This document shows positions 56,101-64,000 of a DNA stretch of 64,000 nt, one piece after another. A model generated the notes under the pieces. That model saw only the letters and a list, made by a program, of their open reading frames with translations. It made no database searches and had not been told where the DNA came from. The position numbers and the translations under genes are program-made. Each line of letters starts with the position of its first letter. The first letter of the stretch is position 1. The stretch is taken from assembly GCA_026826555.1 (NCBI GenBank), contig JAKSZT010053887.1, positions 65,345,653 to 65,409,652 on the forward strand, read 5' to 3'. The stretch comes from Tolypeutes matacus (Eukaryota > Chordata > Mammalia > Cingulata > Chlamyphoridae).

Positions 56101-57480
56101 TCTTTCCTTGGCTCATTTGAAGACCCTCAGTTGTCCAACAGCCCAAGTTGTTCTAATCATAACTACCTCCAAAATCTTATTTACTAATCTACAAAGGTCA
56201 AAATATGAAATTTTAGGGTTTTTCTTCTCCCACTTCAACTGCTTAAGACCAAATGTTAAAAATATTTATTGTATTACAATAAGTTTAATTGAAAGAAAAG
56301 AAAAAAATACATTCACACCTCATCACTTCAATGGTTTACTTGATCCATTTTTACATTTCAGCCATTGTTTAATTACAGAGATGGTTTTTATATAATATGC
56401 ACGATATAGATACAGTTAATATGTTTTCTTTTTCTCTGAACAATATACTATAAACATCTGTCTATGCATTTTACTGCATATTTAAAAAGAATATTTTTGA
56501 AGTCTGTAAGTTGTAAATAAAAAATAAATGATAAGGCCTTAGTTTTCAACTCCAAGTTCCCTTCCTCCTTAGTGAGTGAAAAATACATATATACATATAT
56601 GCATACATACATATGGGAGCAAAGTATTCCAGTAAGAATTCTATTTCCCAATCCCTCCCTTGAAATTAAGGGTTACTAATTTTTGACCATTAAGAAGTAA
56701 AATACTTTTTTTGGTGGTATTTTGAGAAGTATCCTTAAAAGGGAAGTGCCAGTCCCTTCTTTATTCCTTTTGTGATCTGAAATTTAGGCATGAAGGCAAA
56801 ATCTAAAAATATTATCTTGGAATAGCAATCTAGAATGAGCCTAGTTTCCAAAAACTAAAATCTTGACTAACATGCCACAAGAGAAAAACTAACCTAAGCC
56901 ATTATTAATTTTTGTTTGTTTGATTTTGTTTTAGTTTTTTTGTTACAAGTAGCCAAGAAATGCTAACAAATATGGATTGAGAATTCCAGCAGTCATAAAC
57001 ATATATTGATAATTTAAAATTTCTATTAATGCTTATGTTTAAAAATCCCAACATTATAGGAAAGTATCAAATAAAAATTAAAAGCTATTTCACTCATCAT
57101 TTCCTCTCCTCCAAATAAGAACTGTTAGTTTTGCTTCATTCCTCCAAACAAATGTTTTAATTTTCCTATCAGTATATACAGATAAAACAATATAAGTATA
57201 GTTGGATAAATATATAGGTACATTCTGATTGTGGGTTATTGGTTATTCACACTGTTATTATCTGTGCTGATTGATATATTTGTAGATGCAGATGTAGATA
57301 TATAAGCACCTCTTCCCTGATTTTAGCAATATTACACAGTAAAAATTATTCTAGTTATAAGGAAAAGGAGAGTAGCTCACTCACTTTCTTCCATCTTTCC
57401 TCCCTCCTTTACCTCTTAGATTTCACTATGTAGATTTTTTTCTAACAGTACTTTTATAACAGTATGGAACACACTTACAT
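56101..57480. other. AT-rich sequence without recognised gene
   Basis: Nothing convincing. The 95-codon frame at 56108-56395 has no recognised motif. An (atac/atat)n stretch lies near 56583-56612. Confidence 0.4.
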
Positions 57481-58683
57481 ACTTATCCTTTGCCTTTTCA
57501 AGTTTATTCAATAGTTCTTGGTTTTCCACCAGGAAAGTTGAGAATATTAATAGCATCCCATTTTCTACTATCTTTTCACACTGCCTGCCAATTTTTGTTA
57601 GTTTATATTATGATTTTTATGTACATAATGTGTATAACATTAAATTTATGTAACATTTCCTATAGTTTTATAAGTGAATTAATTTGATGCAGTTCATTGG
57701 TCTTTTATCATGGCTTATCACTTTTAATTTGGATTCCTGGATTTCCCTAGCAGTTATATCTAAAAGTACTTCTTTGGTTGGAAATGTCCGCCTTTTTCCC
57801 TTATCAAATTTTGGACATGCACACTTTTCAGAATTTAAAAGTCATTGCCCTGTTTTCTTCTGGTATTTGCTATGGATCATTATGACTCTAGAGAACATTG
57901 AGGCCTGACCCCCCTTATTTATTTCTCTAAATATTTGAAAAGTTCATTACCCTTGAAATTCAATATTTATGTCTCAGCACAGATGATTTTGTATCGATTT
58001 TCCCTAAATTAAAGTACACCCTTCAATCTGAGAAAATTCTGTTCTTTCTTCATTTTGGTGAACATGAACACTCCACCAATTTTGTTGTCAATTTTTCCTC
58101 ACACTGTTTATGTTTCCTTCTTTGTGGGCAGCATTTTCTTTAAACTGGATCAGTTTTTTCTATCATTTACTGGTATTTCTGAACTATATAATGATAATTT
58201 TAGATAAAGTATATGGATAAGAGAATAGCTTGTTTTATATAAGTATTCTTTTTTGTTTCTTTGCAGTTTAAGATTATTAGATAAACAAAAACTAAACAAT
58301 TTACCCTCAAAATTTTTTCTCAGCGTCTGAGAGAAGGAACACAGGTAATTTTTTGAGATTTTGCATAGACAAAATGTCCTTATTTTACCTTTACATCTGG
58401 TAAATAAATTGGTTGGATACATATATCTGGATTGTATATTATTTTCCCCCAGAATTTCTTTCACTTTCTGGGTTGCTGTTGAGAAGTCTCATGCCATTCT
58501 GTCTGAGGATTCATTATAAATAAAAATCTCGTATTATTATTTCTCTGAAAGCTTTTTACTCCAGGTGCTCTAAAATTTCAGGGTGACAAGATCTGATTTG
58601 GGTCTTTTTACATTTATTTGACTGGACAATCCATGGTCTTTTACAATCTGGAAACTCATGTCTCTCAGTTCTCATAATTTTAA
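57480..58683 (-). mobile_element. Old L1/HAL1-like LINE fragment, left of the SINE
   Basis: The T-rich plus strand follows the antisense of an old L1-lineage element (agaagtctcatgcc..., tactccaggtgctctaaaat, actggacaatccatggtc). It continues on the other side of the DAS SINE. Subfamily uncertain. Confidence 0.45.
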
Positions 58684-59151
58684 AAAAATTACTTATTTCA
58701 GGAAGTGGATATGGCTCAAGCAATTGGGTGCCCGTCTTCCACATGGGAGGTCTCAGATTTGGTTCCCCATGCCTTCTAAAGAAGCTGAGCAAAACAACTA
58801 GCTGACTTGATGGGCTGGTGTGGCAAGATGATGCAGCAAGATGGTGCAATGAGATGATGCAACAAGATGACAGAATGGAATGACAAAACAAGATGTCACA
58901 ATGAGAAATCACAATGAGGAATCACAATGAGAAATACAAGTAAGGAGCAGAGGTGGTTCAGGTGATTGGGTGCCTACCTCCCACATGAGAGGTTCCAGCT
59001 TTGGTTCCTGGTGCCTTCTAAAAAGAAGATGAGCAGACACAGAGAGCATGCAACAGACAGACACAGAGAGCAGACAGCAAGCACAAATAATGGGGAGGGG
59101 CGAGGAGAAATAAAGACATAAAATAAATCTTCTTAAAAATTACTTATTTCA
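58684..59151 (+). mobile_element. DAS-type dimeric SINE with 17-bp TSD
   Basis: The body is 58701-59134. Exact copies of aaaaattacttatttca lie at 58684-58700 and 59135-59151. The first tRNA-like head has an A box (tggctcaagcaattggg, 58712-58728) and B-box-like ggtctcagatttggttccc (58749-58767). The middle is a run of caagatgatg-type and aatcacaatgag-type short repeats (58822-58930). A second tRNA-like head begins near 58942 (gcagaggtggttcaggtg...). The tail has gacacagagagc words and aataaagacataaaataaat. This is the clearest armadillo-lineage marker in the window. Confidence 0.9.
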
Positions 59152-60450
59152 TATTCTTCTCTACTTTATTTTAGTTTATTTTTGTGGAATTCCTGTTATT
59201 GTTTTATATTTGGAACTTCTAAACTGATTCTTTAATACTTTTGTCCTTACTCTCCTAATTTTCATTTTCTTTGCTCTATTTTTTAGATGATTCTTTGCAT
59301 TCATTTTTCATTTCTTAACTATACTATCATATTTTTCACTTCTCAGAGTACTTTTTTGTTATTTTGTTATCAGTGTTATTTAATATAGCATTTTGTCCTT
59401 TCTTACAGTTTAAATACTTCTTTAGTTGGTAAAAAACAATGATAGCTCTTTTCAAGTTTTCTTAACAACTACTAGTAGTTAAGCTTCCTTCAAGATTCTT
59501 TTTGTTGTTGTCTGTTTTCTTCAAGTTACTTTGCGTGGTATTTCTTGTGTGCTTCCTTCAAGTTAACTGTTTTTTTCATCTTTGTCATTTATATTAGAGT
59601 CTTAACTGAAATGTCTAATAATGTTCGTTCTTATGTTTGCATTTAATATTGGACACTATAAACTGATTTGAAGCTCCATAGGTAATTCACAGGTAACTGT
59701 GAGCTTCATTTTAGGAAATTCTTGCTGGGCACTTGCTCTGGGGTGGGGGTGGGGCAATCCTTATGTTAGGTTTTGCATTCTTGGAGAGGCCATATTACTC
59801 ATAGAAGCCTTTTTTTCCAATCTCTTGCCTGGGAGTTATAAGCCATTTGTCAAACTTCTAGGAACAAATTGAGGAAGGGACGAAAAACAAAACTAGCTTT
59901 CTCAACATTAAGCTTATCAACAAACTTTACTTAATTATTCCCTTTTCAATAAAATACCCAAGCCCTCAGTTGTGCCGGATAGTTCTCTTTTGTCCTCTGT
60001 ACAAAATAAAACTCCAGCGTCCTGGATGGCATAATATAAGAGAATTACCTTGTAGTATAGAATGGGGAAGGGGCCATAGAGGACTACCTGTTTCTTAAAA
60101 AAACTTTCCGAATTATTCTAATTTAGTTCAGCCTCACTTTCACACACTCCTTCTGAGAAGTACCAGATGCTAACAATCTGTCTTTGGGTTCCTGTGGTGC
60201 AAACTGGGTTGCTTTATTGCTAACACCACAGCTTTAGGATTAGGCTTCCTCGGATATGTTAACTCAGGTACCATTCATAGATTTGTTCTACACCTCTAAA
60301 ATTACTTTATTTTTTTTCTTTCTTGTTGTCTATGTCCTTTAATGTTCTCTGAGGCTTTTAAAAATATCAAACCCCATTTACTGGGCATGGAACAAATATA
60401 ACTATGTCCCTTTATTCTGATTTCCTTAACTGGAACTCCTCATTAAATTT
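59152..60450 (-). mobile_element. Old L1/HAL1-like LINE fragment, right of the SINE
   Basis: Continues the old LINE of 57480-58683: ttttagatgattctttgc, tcctgtggtgcaaactgggttgc, aacaccacagctttaggattagg, tcggatatgttaactcaggtacc. Antisense on plus. The family is approximate. Confidence 0.45.
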
Positions 60451-61690
60451 ATGATAAAAATTATTGCTGGATAGATTGAAAATTTTCAGTATTTATTTGT
60501 CACTGTTATCTGTATAATGCAAACTAAATGGAAAAAAAAATCAAAGGAGAAAATGTTAAATATAAGCAGGACACCAAGATAATACGAGGAAGAGAGAAAA
60601 AACTTTTTTTTTAACATGAAGACATACATACAAGTGCTCTCATCTCGACAATCAGGATTATGAGATTTAGTTTAATAATGGCTGTTAAGTAAGATAAATT
60701 AGCAAATTCATTTTTAGGATCTTATTTATATTTCAATATAAATATTTAATCATTTGGTTGAATTGGGCTCAAAGAAATGGTCTGATCTGCTTTGATCTAA
60801 ATTAAGAAAGCCCCCCTCAAAAATCTTCAAAATTTCCAATACTGGAATAATTTTTAAAGAGTAGAAGTAGCTTACAGAGACAAAAATAAGCCCTGCCACT
60901 AGTTCTCTTTTGTTCACATAGTTTATGAGAAGCTCAGGAGAAAATGCTCTGAGATGATCACAATCTGTTTTATATTTTGCCTTCACTTTCTCTCACTGTG
61001 GCATCTGACGGTGAGTATATAGAATGTAAGTAAGAAAGAAAGAACTGAGTGTTATGGATTTGAAACTTCTTGAGAAAACACAGCTGCTCATGTTGGAGGA
61101 CATTTTATTGAAAACACAAATTCCCTCAAGCAGCACCTGGAGCCCAATACTTTTCAAGCTGACGAGCATGTACTGTGAACATTCTAAGTGAATATTTAAC
61201 AACTGTGTTAAATGTCAATTATGTAAATGGAAAAATAATACACTCTAGGTTTATGCAGCACAGACTGAACTCATAATGGGGGAAAAAAAAACATATAAAT
61301 AATTACTTGTGGATTTTTTGATCCCTTACATGGAATGTTCTAGAAAAGGCTTAAACGATTCAAATAACAGTTTTCCATCAAAGCATACTAAATCAATAGA
61401 GATAGAATATAATTCATTGTGTGATGCTGAAGAAGTTCATAATGAATTGTAGATCCATGACCTTAATATGATATAGAGATGAAACCAGTTTCTCTCTTAT
61501 AGAGTCCTCTGCTTTTGAAAGAAAAAAAATGAAAGGAATGAGGATCTGTGTTTTATGCTGCTAAACATCTGCATGAGAATTGAAATTTTCAATAAATATT
61601 CTGAATGTTTACAAATATTTGGTTTTACAAGTAAACCAAACCCATAAATTCCATCTTAAAGTTTTACATTTCTGTCAGATATTATTATTA
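60451..61690. other. AT-rich sequence without recognised gene
   Basis: Nothing recognised. The 60-90-codon frames lack motifs or splice borders. Confidence 0.4.
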
Positions 61691-61694
61691 TCCT

Positions 61695-62274
61695 CGTTTC
61701 AGTTTGCTAAAAGCTGTTGGGAGCAGTCTACCAGAAATGTGCTGGCTTTTATAAAGGGAATTTATTAAGTTAAAAGCTTATAGTTCTGAGGCTGTGAAAG
61801 TGTCCAAATTAAGGCATCATCAGAGATACTGTCTTACCAAAGGTCAGATGTTAGCAATCCTGGACACATGGTAGCATCAACTTATCTGGGTCTCTGCCTT
61901 CTTCTGCAGGCTTACTTGCTCCTTGAGCTCAGCTGTGGACAATCCGGTGTATGGTTTGTCTTTCCCCTCTCCTCCAGGCTTCCCCTCTTTGAGACATTTG
62001 GGGGCCTCTTCCCGAGCATCTGTGCTCTGTTGATTCCAGCCTCCAGGACCACTCTCTCAGCCTCTCAGGGTTTCTCTGCCTCTGCCACCTTTTTCTGTGT
62101 GTCTCTTGTTTTCTGTCCTCTGTTTATATAGGACTCCAGTAAGAAGACCAAGACCCACCCTGAGTCCTGGCATCTAATCAAAGGTTCTTAACAGAAGTGA
62201 TCTAATCAAAGGTTCACAAAGGTTCAATTTAAGAACATAATTTTTGGGGGTCCACATAAACTTAAATTAGCACA
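61695..62274 (-). repeat. MaLR LTR, family X, 3' in sense
   Basis: About 580 bp. The left edge has decayed from TG to CG (cgtttcagtttgctaaaagc). It ends ...aaattagcaca. Closest to the LTR at 41866-42348. Confidence 0.82.
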
Positions 62275-63795
62275 TTCTACTCCAGAACCCCCCAAATATA
62301 TGTTATTTCCATATGAAAAATGCATTCATTATATCACAATATTTCAAAAGCCTTAAATCATTTCAGTAACAATGGGAAAAACAAAATCTCATCAAAATCA
62401 GTTTGTCTTTGGGCAAAATCCCAAAGGCATGCAGTTTGTCTTTGGGCAAAATCCCCCTATGGCTGTAGACCTGTGAAACGTAGAAGTTATCTACTTCTAG
62501 TACAAAAAGGAGGGTCAGTCACAGGATAAACATTACCATTACCATAGGGAGAAATGTGAAGGAAAACTGAGGTCACAGTTCCCAAAAATTTCCCCAAAAC
62601 CAGCAGGGCATACTCCGTTAGATTTCAAAGTCTGAGGTTCATCTAGATGATGATGGTTTCTTCTCCTCAGGGCCTCATGTTGGGGGAGTCCCATTCCTTT
62701 CACAGACTTGCCCAGTGGCCATCTCCTCAGCGCCATCCTCTTCAAGCATCTGGGTGGGACCAGACTCTAGGCCTTACCTCCCAAGAACACTGGGTTGATG
62801 GCCACACTCTCCCCAATCTCAGGGGCACAAGCCCAACCCCCTCATAATAGTGGGGTGGTGATCTAAGTCTCCCTGACCCCTGGGGAATGTGCTCCTTCCT
62901 TGCTAAAGCCTAGGATGGCAGCACTCTACCTGAACAACAGGGTGGAAGGCCCACCTTCTCCAAATGCTGGGGCAAACTTATCCTTTCCTCACATATGGGT
63001 GGGGTTCTTCTCTTGGCCCAAGAAGATGTCTTAATCTAGACCTCGAGTTTATGGTTTTGCCTTTGAAGTCATTTTCCCTTCAATCTCTCCATTTTCTGGA
63101 CCTTTTAGTCCAGGCTGACAGTACTTTTGTTCATACAGATCTCTTAAAAAGGTTGTTGGTTTTGCATGCAGTTCACAGGGGTCTCAACCATCAAACAAAA
63201 AGACTTCCACAAATCCTTTCTGGATAACTGCATTTCCAATTCTGACCTACAATGAAATAACTGGCTGGTTCTATTTTCTTTAAGTGCTCACATGGAGCAC
63301 TATTCTCTGGGGACTTGTTTGCCAGAAGCTCGGAATTCCCCAAACCATCAATTTCTGATTTCTTTGTGCTTAGGAGTTCAGTTTTCAACTTATCCCTTTC
63401 TTCTCACATTTTGCTATTAGCTGCAAGGAATAGCCAGGCCCCACTTTCTACGTTTAGTTTGGAAATCTACTCAACTAAATATCCTAGCTCATCACTTTCA
63501 AATTCTGCCTTCATCTAACATCAGAGCACAGTTTTGCCAAGTTCTCCATCACTTTAAGGGAAAGGATCCCCTTATATCCAGTTTGCTATGACACATTCAT
63601 CATTTCTATCTAAGCCCTCATCAGAAGTCTATTTAAGCATCCACATTTCTATCAATAGTCTCTTCAAAGCAATTGAGGCCTTTTTTATCAAGCACGTCGA
63701 AATTCTTCCTGAGTCTTCCCCTTACCCATTTTGAAAGCCCTTTTAACAGTTTTTGGTATTTGCATAGCAGCACCCCATCTCCTGGTACCAACGTC
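62275..63795 (-). mobile_element. MaLR internal region, second copy
   Basis: 1,521 bp, similar in length to the 1.53-kb internal region of the other provirus. It carries the same ~60-bp periodicity at about 62778-62960 and a private 33-bp tandem duplication (agtttgtctttgggcaaaat at 62400 and 62433). Confidence 0.78.
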
Positions 63796-64000
63796 TGTTT
63801 TAGTTTAAAGGTTTACAATTTCAAGGCTGTGTAAGTGTCCAAATCAAGGCATCATCAGGAGATGCTTTTTCCCTAAGCTGCAGCTATGGACAATCAAGGC
63901 ACATAACAGCATCTGCTCATCTCCTCCCTCTCCTCTGGGCCTCAATGCTTTCAGCTTCTGGCTTTAGTGGCTTCTTCTCTGTTCCTGTGTTCTCTTGATT
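63796..64000 (-). repeat. MaLR LTR, family X, 5' in sense, clipped
   Basis: Begins tgttttagttt at 63796 but lacks the ~75-bp segment after it (gctaaaagct...aaatg) that all other family X copies have. It resumes at aaggctgtg. The rest lies beyond the window. Confidence 0.75.

Larger units (their letters stand above)
61695..64000 (-). mobile_element. MaLR provirus with family X LTRs, clipped
   Basis: The 3' LTR in sense is 61695-62274. The internal region is 62275-63795. The 5' LTR begins at 63796 (tgttttagttt) and runs past the window end. The internal region aligns in order with that of the 26.7-kb provirus (for example gcagggcatactccgttagatttcaaagtctgag and the terminal accccatctcctggtacc). 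The LTR is family X, whereas the 26.7-kb provirus has family Y. The gag-like frame has several stops. No functional gene. Confidence 0.85.

Overview
This window looks like AT-rich, gene-poor nuclear DNA of a placental mammal, most likely a xenarthran and probably the nine-banded armadillo. The evidence is two SINEs at 5002-7440 and 58701-59134 that match, as I remember it, the dimeric tRNA-Ala-derived DAS SINE of armadillos, plus LINE-1 (L1) tails and ERVL-MaLR-type LTRs of xenarthran type. All family names are from memory and by eye. There is no bacterial or viral gene organisation, no CRISPR array, no rRNA and no intact protein-coding gene. Most open frames are chance frames or repeat remnants.

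Layout. 1-2066 is mostly unique AT-rich DNA with a hAT-like transposon end. 2083-7456 holds two copies (A and B) of a ~1.8-kb ORF-less element that shares its 3' end with L1. Copy A has an inverted 5' part and 16-bp target duplications. Copy B lies inside a DAS SINE, which lies inside an L2. 7.9-20.4 kb is old DNA with L2, MIR and MER5-like fragments, a 40-bp-arm hairpin near 10.5 kb and one possible terminal exon at 13369-13493. 20.4-26.5 kb has two MaLR-type LTRs, L2-like remnants and two unrecognised open frames. 26.5-29.96 kb is copy D of the ORF-less element, split by a 2.84-kb MaLR provirus on the minus strand.

30-36.4 kb is mainly old L1/HAL1-like debris on the minus strand, with a long pyrimidine tract. 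36.4-45.7 kb contains five solitary LTRs, four of them in a mirrored X+ Y+ ... Y- X- order, and a possible 92-bp internal exon at 38982-39073. 45.7-51.5 kb is a long, defective L1 with a 5' region, a frameshifted ORF1, an ORF2 with a large internal deletion, a 3' UTR and a poly(A) tail. It is followed directly by copy C of the ORF-less element (51503-53345). 53.3-61.7 kb is AT-rich with old L1 fragments and a DAS SINE flanked by perfect 17-bp duplications. 61.7-64.0 kb is a second MaLR provirus, cut by the window end.

How the parts relate. L1 machinery can explain the SINEs, the ORF-less elements and the L1 itself (target duplications, A-rich tails, a 5' inversion). LTR elements were later inserted among them or recombined to solo LTRs. 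The most unusual object is the ORF-less ~1.85-kb L1-tailed family, with four copies in 64 kb, three of which begin at nearly the same internal point.
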